Notes under the pieces: generated by a model
Told to the model about the DNA's origin: nothing
The model's input: only the letters and a program-made list of their open reading frames with translations
The model's database searches: none
Position numbers and translations under genes: made by a program
Shown: one piece after another, positions 50,796-60,275 of the stretch
Numbering within the stretch: position 1 is the stretch's first letter
Layout of the letters: every line of letters begins with the position of its first letter
NCBI RefSeq assembly: GCF_006715565.1
Contig: NZ_VFNL01000001.1
Location: forward strand, 2,542,001 to 2,606,000
Length of the DNA stretch: 64,000 nucleotides
From: Microbacterium sp. SLBN-154
GTDB taxonomy: Bacteria; Actinomycetota; Actinomycetes; Actinomycetales; Microbacteriaceae
Reading direction: 5' to 3'

Positions 50796-51992
50796 TCAGG
50801 CGATGTCTCCCGGCGTCCGAGCCGGCTCGGGGAGCTCCTCGTCGGCGGTCTCGGGAGAGACCCGACGATAGTGGCGGGCGCGCTGGGCGACCAGGATCGC
50901 CGCGAGGATGATCGAGACGGCCGACCCCGCCAGGACACCCAGCGTCGCCTCGTCGCGCACGAGCGGGCTGTCCGCGAAGGCGAGTTCGGACAGCAGCAGC
51001 GACACGGTGAAACCGATCCCGCCCAGCGCCCCGGCCGCCATGAGGTCGAGGAACGACAGCGGCGGGGTGGCGCCACGGTTCAGCAGCCTCATCGAGATCC
51101 AGCTGAAGACCGAGATGCCGATGATCTTGCCGACGGGAAGAGCGACGAGGATGCCCCAGAAGGCCGGCGAGAGCTCGGTCGGCGAGACGGCGGGGATGAC
51201 GACGAGTGCGGCCGAGAAGGCGAACAGCGGCAGGACGAGTCCGTTCACCCACGGCTCGAGGGCGTGGCGCGTGCGAAGCGCCGGCTGCTGAGCCATCGCG
51301 ATGCCGAGCGCCACGCCGGCGATCGTCGCATGGACGCCCGAGAGGTAGACCAGCACCCAGGTGGTCAGACCGATCACGATGAGGGCGATCGCGACCGGGA
51401 CCCGGCCGCGGGTGTCGAGGCGCCGGCTGAGGAAGCCGAACGCGATCACCAGCAGGGCGGAGACGGCGAGGAAGCCGACGTTGACATCGGTGGTGAAGAG
51501 CACCGCGATGAAGATGATGCCCACGATGTCATCGAGGATCGCCAGGGCGAGAAGGAAGATCCGGATGCCGGAGGGCAGGCCCTTGCCGAAGACGGCGAGC
51601 ACTCCCAGGGCGAAGGCGATGTCGGTCGCGGTGGGGATCGGCCACCCCTGGGCGGCATCCGAGCGTCCGGCGATGAGAAGGAAGATCGCGACCGGGATGA
51701 TGACACCGCCCGCGGCGGCGATCGCGGGCTGAAGCGCCTTCTTCGCCGAATTCAACTCGCCGCTGGTGAGTTCGTACTGCAGCTCGACGGCGACGACGAA
51801 GAAGAAGACCGCCAACAGGCCGTCCTGGATCCAGTGGCCCACCGACATCTCGAACACGCCGGGGATGCCGAGGTAGGTCTCCTTCAGCGCTTGGGCGGCG
51901 GGGCCGAGCGGGGAGTTGGCCACGATGAGCGCCGCCGCAGCGGCGGCGAGGAGCACGATGGCGGGAAAGCGGGCAGAGCGCAGCAGGGACAC
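50796..51992 (-). CDS. nhaA: sodium/proton antiporter NhaA
   Basis: A 398-residue antiporter with 12 helices that exports sodium against protons for pH and salt balance. The ion-binding Asp pair is in LLALAILDDIVGIIFIAVLF. The N-terminal helices PAIVLLAAAAAALIVANSPL and GLLAVFFFVVAVELQYELTS, and VHATIAGVALGIAM (unwound helix region), match the family. GTG start with AAAGGA 6 nt before it. First gene of the nhaA-mazG-hisS string. Its upstream region holds a GGCGTACGCC palindrome (52030-52039). Confidence 0.95.
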   Translation of the reverse strand: MSLLRSARFPAIVLLAAAAAALIVANSPLGPAAQALKETYLGIPGVFEMSVGHWIQDGLLAVFFFVVAVELQYELTSGELNSAKKALQPAIAAAGGVIIPVAIFLLIAGRSDAAQGWPIPTATDIAFALGVLAVFGKGLPSGIRIFLLALAILDDIVGIIFIAVLFTTDVNVGFLAVSALLVIAFGFLSRRLDTRGRVPVAIALIVIGLTTWVLVYLSGVHATIAGVALGIAMAQQPALRTRHALEPWVNGLVLPLFAFSAALVVIPAVSPTELSPAFWGILVALPVGKIIGISVFSWISMRLLNRGATPPLSFLDLMAAGALGGIGFTVSLLLSELAFADSPLVRDEATLGVLAGSAVSIILAAILVAQRARHYRRVSPETADEELPEPARTPGDIA

Positions 51993-52084
51993 AGGCGGTC
52001 CTTTCGTCGGTGTCTGGCGGGCACGCTGAGGCGTACGCCGACCAGGCTTCCCGGCACACCGCTTCCGATTCTACCGGGGTCTGC

Positions 52085-52102
52085 TGTGACATTCCCGTCA
52101 CA
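52085..52102. promoter_or_regulatory. TGTGAC-N6-GTCACA inverted repeat before ppc
   Basis: A perfect 6-bp inverted repeat ending 9 nt before the ppc -10 box, thus over the -35 region. The bases resemble a Crp/GlxR half-site, but spacing between TGTGA and TCACA is 8 rather than 6. Confidence 0.45.
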
Positions 52103-52111
52103 CAGCGGCGA

Positions 52112-52117
52112 TACCGT
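52112..52117 (+). promoter_or_regulatory. -10 box of ppc (leaderless)
   Basis: TACCGT, then GGGAGG, then the ATG at 52124. Confidence 0.6.
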
Positions 52118-52123
52118 GGGAGG

Positions 52124-54793
52124 ATGCGCGAACTCACCCAGACCGAGGCCATCGACCTCGTCGGTCGTTATGAGGCGGGGCAGGGCATCCCCGAGACGAT
52201 GCGGGCCAACGTCCGTCTGCTGGGCGCCCTCCTCGGCCAGGTCCTGCGCGAGAGCGGATCGCCCGGACTGTTCGACGACGTCGAACGCCTGCGGATCGCC
52301 ACGATCCAGGCGTACACCGATGAGACCGACGAAGCCTTCGCGCGCGCCGCCCAGATCGCCGATTCGTTCTCGGTGACCCGTGCGGACGAAGTCGCCCGAG
52401 CGTTCACCTGCTACTTCCATCTGGCCAACCTCGTCGAGGAGCACCAGCGCGTGCGGGTCCTGCGCGACCGCGACCGCACCCCCGACGCCGACAGCGACTC
52501 GATCCCGGCCGCGTTCCGCCGGCTGGCCGACGAAGTGGGCGAGGATGCCGCGACGAGCCGTCTGCAGTCGCTGCGCTTCCACCCCGTGTTCACCGCGCAC
52601 CCCACCGAGGCGCGCCGACGCGCGGTGTCGACCAGCATCCGCCGGCTCGCCGCCCTCCTCACCGAGCACGAGAGCGCACCCGAGGGCGGGAGCGCGCAGC
52701 GGCGGGCTCGTCGGCGGATGCTGGAGGAGATCGACACCCTCTGGCGGACCGCGCCGCTTCGTCATGAGAAGCCCACGCCCACTGATGAGGTCCGCGCGGT
52801 CATGGCCGTCTTCGACGAGACCCTCTACACCGCGATCCCCCACGTGTACCGCCGCGTCGACGACGCGCTCCAGGCCGAACGCGCCGGCAGCGCCGCGCCG
52901 CTGGTGCGACCCTTCGTGCGCATCGGATCCTGGGTCGGCGGCGACCGGGACGGGAATCCCTTCGTCACCGCGTCGGTGACGCGCAAAGCGGCCGCCATCG
53001 CCAGCGAGCACGTGCTGCGCGGGCTCGAGCGGTCGGCGGACCGCATCGGCCGCACCCTCACCCTCGACGCCGCGACCACTCCCCCGAGCCCCGAGGCCGT
53101 CGCGCTGTGGCAGCGGCTGCGCACCGAGGACGAGGATGCCGCCGCCGAGATCGCGGCCCGGTCGCCCCAGGAACCGCATCGACAGATCCTGCTGATGATC
53201 GCCCTCAAGATCGAGGCCACGCGGCTTCGCAACGCCGACCTCGCCTACAGCGATCCCGAAGAGCTGCACCGCCACCTCCGCGTGGTGCAGGACTCCCTCC
53301 TCGCCGCGCAGGCGCCACGGCAGGCCTACGGGCATCTGCAGCAGCTGATCTGGCAGGTGCAGACCTACGGCTTCCACCTCAGCGAACTGGAGGTGCGCCA
53401 GCACTCCGCGGTGCACGCCGCCGTGCTGGCCGAGCTCGACGCCGGTGGGCCGCGATCGGAACGCGCCGAGGAGGTGCTCGATGTCTTCCGGGCGGTGCTC
53501 TTCCTGCAGGATCGCTACGGCCCACGCGCCGCGGGACGCTACATCGTGTCGTTCACCCAGTCCGCCGACGACCTCGCCGCCGTCCATCGACTCGCCCGTC
53601 ATGCCGCGGGGCCGGACGGTCGCGTTCCCGTCCTCGACGTCATTCCGCTTTTCGAGACCTTCGCCGACCTGCAAGCCGCCCCCCGGATCCTCGCCGAGAT
53701 CGTCCTGCATCCTGAGTTCCAGGCGCGATTGGAGGCGACGGGCAGGCGCATGGAGGTCATGCTCGGCTACTCCGACTCGTCCAAGGACGTCGGACCCGTC
53801 GCTGCGACCCTCGCCCTCTACCAGGCGCAGGCGCAGATCGCGTCGTGGGCCCAGGAGAACGGCATCGAACTGACGCTCTTCCACGGCCGTGGCGGCGCCC
53901 TCGGACGCGGCGGCGGGCCGGCGAACTCCGCCATCCTCGCGCAGCCTCCGGGGTCGGTGGACGGACGGTTCAAGCTCACCGAGCAGGGCGAGGTCATCTT
54001 CGCTCGCTACGGCGACCCGGCCATCGCGATGCGTCACATCGACCAGGTGGTCGCAGCGATGCTGCTGGCCTCCTCCCCCTCCATCGAGACGCGCAACCGC
54101 ACCGCCGCAGATCGGTTCGCCGATGTCGCCGCGCGCATGGACGAGGCCTCCCGCGCCCGCTTCTTCGAGCTGGTCAAGGCCCCCGGGTTCGCCCCGTGGT
54201 TCGCGCAGGTCACCCCGATGGAGGAGATCGGACTGCTCGCGCTCGGGTCGCGCCCGGCCCGACGCGGCCTGTCCGTGGAGTCGCTCGCCGACCTCCGCGC
54301 CATCCCGTGGGTGTTCGCGTGGACGCAGGCGCGCATCAACCTGGCGGGCTGGTTCGGACTCGGCACGGCCCTGCAGGCCGTCGGCGACGAGGAGGTTCTC
54401 AGAAGCGCGTATCAGGAGTGGCCGCTCTTCCGAACCCTCATCGACAACGTCGCGATGAGCCTGGCCAAGGCCGACGCGCGCATCGCGCGACGCTACCTCG
54501 ACCTCGGCGACCGCGACGATCTCGCCGACCTGGTGATGAGCGAGATGGAGCTCACCCGCGCCTGGGTCGTCAAGGTGACCGGGGGCGCGGAGCTCCTGGG
54601 CAACAAGCCGGTGCTCCAGCGCGCGGTGAAGATGCGCAGCCCCTATGTCGATGCTCTGTCGCTGCTCCAGCTGCGGGCGCTGCGCTCGCTCCGCGAGGAC
54701 GCCGCGGCCGGCTCCCCCGCCGATCCCGAACAGCAGCGCCTCCTGCTGCTGTCTGTCAGCGGCGTCGCCGCGGGCCTTCAGAACACCGGCTGA
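52124..54793 (+). CDS. ppc: phosphoenolpyruvate carboxylase
   Basis: An 889-residue anaplerotic enzyme that makes oxaloacetate from PEP and bicarbonate. The first signature is VFTAHPTEARRRAV with catalytic His159, and the second MLGYSDSSKDVGPVAATLAL. The glycine loop is FHGRGGALGRGGGPANSAIL, and the C-terminus ends in the typical ...NTG. Effector-binding arginines are in the loop region as in other bacterial PEPCs. Start set by TACCGT 6 nt upstream. The 3' end overlaps mfd by 16 nt on the opposite strand. A palindromic site covers its -35 region. Confidence 0.97.
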   Translation: MRELTQTEAIDLVGRYEAGQGIPETMRANVRLLGALLGQVLRESGSPGLFDDVERLRIATIQAYTDETDEAFARAAQIADSFSVTRADEVARAFTCYFHLANLVEEHQRVRVLRDRDRTPDADSDSIPAAFRRLADEVGEDAATSRLQSLRFHPVFTAHPTEARRRAVSTSIRRLAALLTEHESAPEGGSAQRRARRRMLEEIDTLWRTAPLRHEKPTPTDEVRAVMAVFDETLYTAIPHVYRRVDDALQAERAGSAAPLVRPFVRIGSWVGGDRDGNPFVTASVTRKAAAIASEHVLRGLERSADRIGRTLTLDAATTPPSPEAVALWQRLRTEDEDAAAEIAARSPQEPHRQILLMIALKIEATRLRNADLAYSDPEELHRHLRVVQDSLLAAQAPRQAYGHLQQLIWQVQTYGFHLSELEVRQHSAVHAAVLAELDAGGPRSERAEEVLDVFRAVLFLQDRYGPRAAGRYIVSFTQSADDLAAVHRLARHAAGPDGRVPVLDVIPLFETFADLQAAPRILAEIVLHPEFQARLEATGRRMEVMLGYSDSSKDVGPVAATLALYQAQAQIASWAQENGIELTLFHGRGGALGRGGGPANSAILAQPPGSVDGRFKLTEQGEVIFARYGDPAIAMRHIDQVVAAMLLASSPSIETRNRTAADRFADVAARMDEASRARFFELVKAPGFAPWFAQVTPMEEIGLLALGSRPARRGLSVESLADLRAIPWVFAWTQARINLAGWFGLGTALQAVGDEEVLRSAYQEWPLFRTLIDNVAMSLAKADARIARRYLDLGDRDDLADLVMSEMELTRAWVVKVTGGAELLGNKPVLQRAVKMRSPYVDALSLLQLRALRSLREDAAAGSPADPEQQRLLLLSVSGVAAGLQNTG

Positions 54794-57700
54794 TCCGCGG
54801 CAGCAGCGGATTCCGCGACCGGCTCGGGCCACAGCTGCGTGAGCAGCTGGTCGACCCACGCCAGCAGCTCGGCATCGCCCAGCGGGCCGTCCCCGGCGCG
54901 CGGGAGGGGCACCACCAGTGCTTCCCCGCCGGCGAGGAGCTTCGCCTTGGGGTGCAGGCGCTGCAACCGCACGCGCATCGAGTCCGGCAGATTCGCCGGC
55001 GCGATGCGCAGGTTCGGTCCCATCGCCACGACGTCGGTGAGGCCCGCGCGCGCGGCCCGGCGTCGTAGGCGCGCGACGGCGACGAGGCCGTCGACCTCGG
55101 CGGGCGGCTCGCCGTAGCGGTCGCGAAGTTCGTCGATGACCGCGTCGATCGGATCGCGCCCATCGGCCTCGCGCGAGACGGCGGTCGGCGCGGCAGCTGC
55201 GGAGAGCTTCTGATAGGCCTCCAGCCGCAGCCGCTCGCTGTCGATGTAGTCCTCGGGAAGGCGCGCCTGCACAGGCAGTTCGAGCCGCAGCTCGGTGGGA
55301 CCCTCGGTGTCCTCGCCGCGGAAGGTCGCCACCGCCTCGCCGATCATTCGCAGGTAGAGATCGAAGCCGACGCCGGCGATGTGACCGGCCTGTTCGGCAC
55401 CGAGGAGGTTCCCCGCCCCGCGCAGCTCGAGGTCCTTCAACGCCACCTGCATGCCGCTGCCGAGGTCGTTGTTGACGGCGATGGTCTCGAGGCGGTCGGC
55501 AGCGGTTTCGGACAGCGGCTTGATCTCGTCGTAGAGGAAATAGGCGTAGGCGCGCTCACGGGCTCGGCCCACCCGCCCGCGGAGCTGATGCAGCTGCGAC
55601 AACCCGTACTTGTCGGCGCGGTCGATGATGATCGTGTTGGCGTTGGCGATGTCGAGCCCGGTCTCGATGATGGTCGTGCACACCAGCACATCCGCCCTGC
55701 GCTCCCAGAAGTCGTCGACGACCTGCTCGAGCTGATGCTCCCCCATCTGCCCGTGCGCGACCGCCACGCGGGCCTCGGGAACGAGCTCGGCGATGTGGGC
55801 GGCCACCCGCTGGATCGATGACACCCGGTTGTGCACGTAGAACACCTGGCCCTCCCGGAGGAGCTCGCGCCGGATCGCCGCGGTGATCTGCTTGTCGTTG
55901 CGGGCTCCGACGTAGGTCAGGATCGGATGCCGGTCCTCCGGCGGTGTCGCGAGGGTCGACATCTCGCGGATGCCGGTCACGGCCATCTCGAGCGTGCGCG
56001 GGATCGGGGTGGCGCTCATCGCGAGGATGTCGACATTGGTCTTCAGCCTCTTCAGCGCGTCCTTGTGCTCGACGCCGAACCGCTGCTCCTCATCGATGAT
56101 CATGAGGCCGAGGTCTTTGAAGATCACCCGCTCGGTGAGGATGCGGTGGGTGCCGATGACCATGTCGATGGTTCCGTCGGCCAGGCCCGCCACGATCTCC
56201 TTCGCCTGCTTGTCGGTCTGGAACCGCGACAGCGCACGCACCTTTACCGGGAATCCGGCGAAGCGCTCGGTGAAGGTCTCGAGGTGCTGTTTGACCAGGA
56301 GCGTGGTCGGCACCAGCATCGCGACCTGCTTGCCGTCCTGAATCGCTTTGAAGGCCGCCCGCACCGCCACCTCGGTCTTGCCGAAGCCCACATCGCCCGA
56401 CAGCAGCCTGTCCATGGGGATGGGCTTTTCCATGTCGGCCTTGATCTCGTCGATCGTCTGCAGCTGGTCCGGCGTCTCAGCGAACGGGAAGGCTTCCTCG
56501 AGCTCGCGCTGCCAGGGCGTGTCGGGCCCGAAGGCATGACCTCGCGCCGCCATCCGCGCGGAATAGAGCTTGACCAGCTCCACGGCGATGTCGCGCACGG
56601 CCTTGCGCGCCCGCCCTTTGGCCTGCGCCCAGTCGCTGCCGCCCATCTTCGACAGGGTGGGCGCCTCCCCGCCGACGTACTTCGACAGCAGGTCGAGCTG
56701 ATCGGTGGGAACGAAGAGCTTGTCACCGGGGTAGCCGCGCTTGGAGGGCGCGTACTCGAGCACGAGGTACTCCCGAACGCTCTTGACGGCGTTGCGGCCG
56801 CCGCTGGACACCTCTCGCTGGGTGAGCTCGACGAAGCGGCCGATGCCATGGGTGGCGTGGACGACGTAGTCGCCGGCCTTCAGTTGGAGCGGGTCGACGA
56901 CGTTGCGTCGGCGCGACGCGAGCTTCTTGACCACCCGCGAATCCCCGCCGATGGTGCGGCCGTAGAACTCCGACTCGGTGATCACCGAGAGCTGCGCCTC
57001 GGCGATCTCGAACCCGCGCTCGAGCGAACAGGCGACCACCTGGGCGACCCCCGGCTCGGGTGCATCGTCGATGGTCTCCACGCGCCGGGCGGCCAGGCCC
57101 CTCTCGGCCAGCACATCCCTGGCGCGCTCGACGAGCCCGCCGCCGGAGGCCATGACGACGACCCGCCACCCGGCGCGGAGCCTGTCGGCGACGTGGCTGA
57201 CCGCACCGTCGACGTTGCCCTGGAAGGAGGGGACGGATGCCGCGGCGACGCGGGTCACGGAGGTCTCACCCGGCTCCAGCAGCCCCTCGGCCGAGGCGTC
57301 GGCAGCTCCGGAATCGAAGGAGCTCAGACTCCACCACACGCCCCCGCGCTCGGCGGCGACCTCGCGCAGCCGCGGGAGCGGGACGAAGTCTCCGGCACCG
57401 AGGTCGATGGGCGACTCGGCTCCGGAGGTCGCCGCATTCCACGCGGCATCGAGGAACTCGCGGTTGGTGTCGCTGAGAGTGGTGGCGCGTGTCACGGCGC
57501 GCTCGGGGTCCACCAGACCGATCGCGGTGCCGCGCGGGAAATAGTCCACGAGGGTGACCAGCTGATCGACCACGGCAGGCATCAGTGATTCCATCCCCTC
57601 GACGGGGATGCCTTCGGCCATCTTCTCGAGCATGCCGCGCAGACCCGGGAACTCGTCCTTCAGCTGACGTGCGCGGTCGCGGACGGCCTCGGTGAGGAGC

Positions 57701-58407
57701 AGCTCGCGACTGGCCAGCAGGCTCACTGCCCTGACCTCGCCCGGCAGGGAGCGCTGATCAGCGACGGAGAACGCACGGATCTGGTCGACCTCGTCGCCGA
57801 AGAACTCCACGCGATAGGGGTGCTCGGCTGTCGGGGGGAAGACATCGAGGATGCCGCCGCGCAGGGCGAATTCGCCGCGCCGCGAGACCATGTCGACGCG
57901 GTGATAGGCGCGCTCGACCAGCATCGCCGCCACCTGGCCGAGGTCGTGGCCGCGCTCGCCGACCGCGAGTTCGATCGGGGTCGCCTGGTCCAGTCCTGCG
58001 GCCAGCGGCTGCACCGCTCCGCGTACGGAAGCCGTGACGACGAGCGTGTCGTCCGCACGCAGCCGGGCGAGGCGGCCGATGACATCGAGGCGTCGCCCCA
58101 CGATCTCGGGCGTCGGGCTCAGCCGCTCGTGCGGCAGCGTCTCCCACGCGGGGAAGTGACGCACCTCGGCATCGGGGAGAAGCGCCTGGAGGGCGGGCCC
58201 CAAGGTCTCGGCCCGACGACCGGTGGGTGCGATCGCCAGCAGCACAGCGGGCTTGCCCGCTGCGCGACGTCGCTCGAGGAGAGCGGCGAGCAGCGGCGCG
58301 TCGACTCCTTCGACCACCGAGTACTCGGCGTCGGTCACGCCGGCGGCCACCGCCTCCCGGAAGGAGTCAGCCTGCTCGAGGGCGCGCACGATCCCGGGAA
58401 TTGTCAC
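54778..58407 (-). CDS. mfd: transcription-repair coupling factor
   Basis: A 1209-residue SF2 translocase that removes stalled RNA polymerase and recruits UvrA. Domains in order: UvrB-like N-terminal region (about 1-350), RNA-polymerase-interacting domain (about 490-560, KAGDYVVHATHGIGRFVELT), the RecG-like translocase with Walker A LLSGDVGFGKTEVAVRAAF, Walker B LMIIDEEQRFGVEHK, LAMSATPIPRTLEMA, and helicase C-half FYVHNRVSSIQ, then IIIDRADKYGLSQLHQLRGR, and the C-terminal TRCF domain. The GTG start follows TAGACT by 6 nt. Converges on ppc with an overlap. Confidence 0.97.
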   Translation of the reverse strand: MTIPGIVRALEQADSFREAVAAGVTDAEYSVVEGVDAPLLAALLERRRAAGKPAVLLAIAPTGRRAETLGPALQALLPDAEVRHFPAWETLPHERLSPTPEIVGRRLDVIGRLARLRADDTLVVTASVRGAVQPLAAGLDQATPIELAVGERGHDLGQVAAMLVERAYHRVDMVSRRGEFALRGGILDVFPPTAEHPYRVEFFGDEVDQIRAFSVADQRSLPGEVRAVSLLASRELLLTEAVRDRARQLKDEFPGLRGMLEKMAEGIPVEGMESLMPAVVDQLVTLVDYFPRGTAIGLVDPERAVTRATTLSDTNREFLDAAWNAATSGAESPIDLGAGDFVPLPRLREVAAERGGVWWSLSSFDSGAADASAEGLLEPGETSVTRVAAASVPSFQGNVDGAVSHVADRLRAGWRVVVMASGGGLVERARDVLAERGLAARRVETIDDAPEPGVAQVVACSLERGFEIAEAQLSVITESEFYGRTIGGDSRVVKKLASRRRNVVDPLQLKAGDYVVHATHGIGRFVELTQREVSSGGRNAVKSVREYLVLEYAPSKRGYPGDKLFVPTDQLDLLSKYVGGEAPTLSKMGGSDWAQAKGRARKAVRDIAVELVKLYSARMAARGHAFGPDTPWQRELEEAFPFAETPDQLQTIDEIKADMEKPIPMDRLLSGDVGFGKTEVAVRAAFKAIQDGKQVAMLVPTTLLVKQHLETFTERFAGFPVKVRALSRFQTDKQAKEIVAGLADGTIDMVIGTHRILTERVIFKDLGLMIIDEEQRFGVEHKDALKRLKTNVDILAMSATPIPRTLEMAVTGIREMSTLATPPEDRHPILTYVGARNDKQITAAIRRELLREGQVFYVHNRVSSIQRVAAHIAELVPEARVAVAHGQMGEHQLEQVVDDFWERRADVLVCTTIIETGLDIANANTIIIDRADKYGLSQLHQLRGRVGRARERAYAYFLYDEIKPLSETAADRLETIAVNNDLGSGMQVALKDLELRGAGNLLGAEQAGHIAGVGFDLYLRMIGEAVATFRGEDTEGPTELRLELPVQARLPEDYIDSERLRLEAYQKLSAAAAPTAVSREADGRDPIDAVIDELRDRYGEPPAEVDGLVAVARLRRRAARAGLTDVVAMGPNLRIAPANLPDSMRVRLQRLHPKAKLLAGGEALVVPLPRAGDGPLGDAELLAWVDQLLTQLWPEPVAESAAAADQPVF

Positions 58408-58413
58408 CGGAGA

Positions 58414-58419
58414 AGTCTA
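58414..58419 (-). promoter_or_regulatory. -10 box of mfd (leaderless)
   Basis: TAGACT, then TCTCCG, then the GTG at 58407. It lies 24 nt from the opposing -10 box at 58444. Confidence 0.6.
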
Positions 58420-58443
58420 CGGTCGCCCGCCGACATCGGCTCC

Positions 58444-58449
58444 TAGGAT
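58444..58449 (+). promoter_or_regulatory. -10 box of the 167-aa membrane protein gene (leaderless)
   Basis: TAGGAT, then GTCAGC, then the GTG at 58456. Confidence 0.6.
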
Positions 58450-58455
58450 GTCAGC

Positions 58456-58959
58456 GTGAGCACACCCTCCGCGCCCGGTACACCGATGCCACCCGGCTAC
58501 GCACCGCCCACGGGATACCTTCCACCGACGGGTTTCGCAGAAGGATCGGGGTGGGCTCCCTCCCCGCCGACACCCGTGCGAGGCGCCGCTCTCGGGCTGA
58601 CGGCCTTCCTCCTGTCGCTGGGCGCGGCGGTCCTCGCCCCCGTGGCGGGCGCCATCGGCGGCTATTTCGTCGGCGCCGGAACCGGGGAGCGCCTCATGGC
58701 CGGCACCCTCGGCACGAACTTCGACTGGTCGCTGTTGAGCCCCGTGCGCGACTGGGTCCTGCTCGCCGAGATCGGTTTCTGGGCCGGCACCGTCCTCGGA
58801 ATCTGGGCGATCGTGCAGGGCATCATGGCCATCGCCCGACGTGCCGGGCGCGGCTGGGGCATCGCTGCCGTCGTCGTGGCGGCGCTCGGCCCGATCATCT
58901 TCGGGTTGACGCTCCAGGCGCTGATCGTGGCCGGACTCACGGCGGCCGCGTCGGGCTGA
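58456..58959 (+). CDS. membrane protein with Pro-rich N-terminus (167 aa)
   Basis: An unassigned membrane protein. The N-terminal 40 residues are Pro/Gly/Tyr-rich (PGYAPPTGYLPPTGFAEG), and three to four helices follow: LGLTAFLLSLGAAVLAPVAG, IGFWAGTVLGIWAIVQGIMA and GIAAVVVAALGPIIFGLTLQ. Actinobacterial proteins with such tails and helices are often labelled DUF4190-like; I cannot confirm it. GTG start is set by TAGGAT 6 nt upstream. It converges on pth with a 10-nt gap. Confidence 0.7.
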   Translation: MSTPSAPGTPMPPGYAPPTGYLPPTGFAEGSGWAPSPPTPVRGAALGLTAFLLSLGAAVLAPVAGAIGGYFVGAGTGERLMAGTLGTNFDWSLLSPVRDWVLLAEIGFWAGTVLGIWAIVQGIMAIARRAGRGWGIAAVVVAALGPIIFGLTLQALIVAGLTAAASG

Positions 58960-58969
58960 CGTCGGCGCG

Positions 58970-59554
58970 TCAGGCGCGGGGGGCGTGGAAGCGCTGCTGG
59001 GCCGCGACCAGCCCGTGTTCGATGACGTCTTCGACCGCATCGGCGGCATCGGAGACAAGCATCGTGAGGGCGTCGCGATCCCCGGCGGGGAAGGGCTGAA
59101 GAACCCAGTCCGCCGCATCCTGCCGTCCCGGTGGACGGCCGATACCCACCCGCACCCGCGCGAAGTCGGCGGATCCGAGCGCCGCGGCGACGTCGCGCAC
59201 GCCGTTGTGCCCGCCATGTCCGCCGCCGGTCTTCAACCGCACGGTGTCGAACGGGATGTCGAGCTCGTCGTGGACGACCACGATGCGCTCCGGCTCGGTC
59301 CGGTAGAAGCGAGCCAGCTGCGAGACCGGGCCACCCGAGACGTTCATGAACGAGGTGGGCTTGGCGAGGATGAGCTTCGGCCCGCCCGGACGCAGCCAGG
59401 TCTCCGCGACGCGGGCATGAGTGCGATGGGCGCGGAAAGAGGCGTCACGCCGGTCGGCCAGCTCGTCGAGGACGAGCTGGCCGACGTTGTGACGTGTGCG
59501 TTCGTAGCGGGGCCCCGGGTTGCCGAGCCCCACCACGAGCCACGTGTCCGGCAT
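58970..59554 (-). CDS. pth: peptidyl-tRNA hydrolase
   Basis: A 194-residue enzyme that frees tRNA from prematurely released peptidyl-tRNA. Conserved residues are in LVVGLGNPGPRYERTRHNVG (Asn and catalytic His), KPTSFMNVSGGPV (Asn), VVVHDELDIPFDTVRLKTGG (Asp) and GGHGGHNGVRDVAAALGS. It lies 9 nt after the rplY stop on the same strand, the standard rplY-pth order, and is probably translated from that messenger. Confidence 0.96.
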   Translation of the reverse strand: MPDTWLVVGLGNPGPRYERTRHNVGQLVLDELADRRDASFRAHRTHARVAETWLRPGGPKLILAKPTSFMNVSGGPVSQLARFYRTEPERIVVVHDELDIPFDTVRLKTGGGHGGHNGVRDVAAALGSADFARVRVGIGRPPGRQDAADWVLQPFPAGDRDALTMLVSDAADAVEDVIEHGLVAAQQRFHAPRA

Positions 59555-59563
59555 GGCCGGTGA

Positions 59564-60229
59564 TTACTCGCTGTCGGAGGCCTCGTCGCCCGATGCCTCG
59601 CCTTCGCCCTGCTCCGACTCCTCGGACTGCTCGGCGGCGACCTCGGCGTCGGCCTCGGCGATCTCCTCTTCGGCGATCAGGGTGGACACCGGCACGGCGA
59701 TCGCCACGACGAGCACATCAGCGTCGGTCAGCAGCGTCGCCCCGCGCGGCAGGGTCAGGTCGGCCGCGGTGATGTGGGTGCCGTCCTCGAGACCCTCGAC
59801 ATCGACCTCGATGGTCTCGGGGATGTGGGTGGCCTCGACCTCGAGCGACACGGTGGCCGAGTCGAGATTCGCCATGGTGCCGGCGAAGGGCTCACCGGTG
59901 ATGACGACGGGGACGTCGACCTGGACCTTCTCGCCCTTCTTGACCACGAGCAGGTCGATGTGCTCGATGATCTGGTGCACCGGGTCCTTCTGCACGTCCT
60001 TGACGAGGGCGAGCTGCGACACGCCGTCGACCTTGAGGTCGAGGACGGCGTTGGCGCGGCGGATCAGCAGTGCGGTCTGGTGGCCCGGGAGGGCGAGGTG
60101 CACGGGGTCGGTGCCGTGACCGTAGAGTACGGCGGGGATCTTGCCGGCGGCGCGGAGGCGGCGGGCGAAGCCCTTGCCGAAGTTCTCGCGGCGCTCGGCT
60201 GCGACGGTGGTGTCGGTCTCGGTGGGCAT
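59564..60229 (-). CDS. rplY: 50S ribosomal protein L25/general stress protein Ctc
   Basis: A 221-residue long-form L25 (Ctc/TL5 type) that binds 5S rRNA. The L25 domain (about 1-95) has FGKGFARRLRAAGKIPAVLY and HQIIEHIDLLVVKKGEKVQV. The C-terminal beta domain (about 100-185) has GVALPRGAT-like LPRGATLLTDADVLVVAIAV. The acidic tail (EEEIAEADAEVAAEQSEESE and onward) is long and variable in this group. GAGGAG lies 6 nt before the ATG. pth follows at once. Confidence 0.96.
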   Translation of the reverse strand: MPTETDTTVAAERRENFGKGFARRLRAAGKIPAVLYGHGTDPVHLALPGHQTALLIRRANAVLDLKVDGVSQLALVKDVQKDPVHQIIEHIDLLVVKKGEKVQVDVPVVITGEPFAGTMANLDSATVSLEVEATHIPETIEVDVEGLEDGTHITAADLTLPRGATLLTDADVLVVAIAVPVSTLIAEEEIAEADAEVAAEQSEESEQGEGEASGDEASDSE

Positions 60230-60275
60230 GATGTTCTCCTCGCAGGCTCTCGCCTGTCATCTCGGCCTCGGGGGC

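Noticed and set aside
52085..52102. A canonical Crp/GlxR site before ppc
   Set aside because: TGTGA and TCACA are separated by 8 bases, not 6, so it was kept only as an unassigned inverted repeat.
51884..54859. A 991-codon open frame on the minus strand opposite ppc
   Set aside because: It is a GC-bias shadow of ppc. The plus-strand frame encodes an unmistakable PEP carboxylase with both signatures, while the minus-strand product has no recognisable domain and consists of low-complexity Arg/Gly/Asp-rich sequence.
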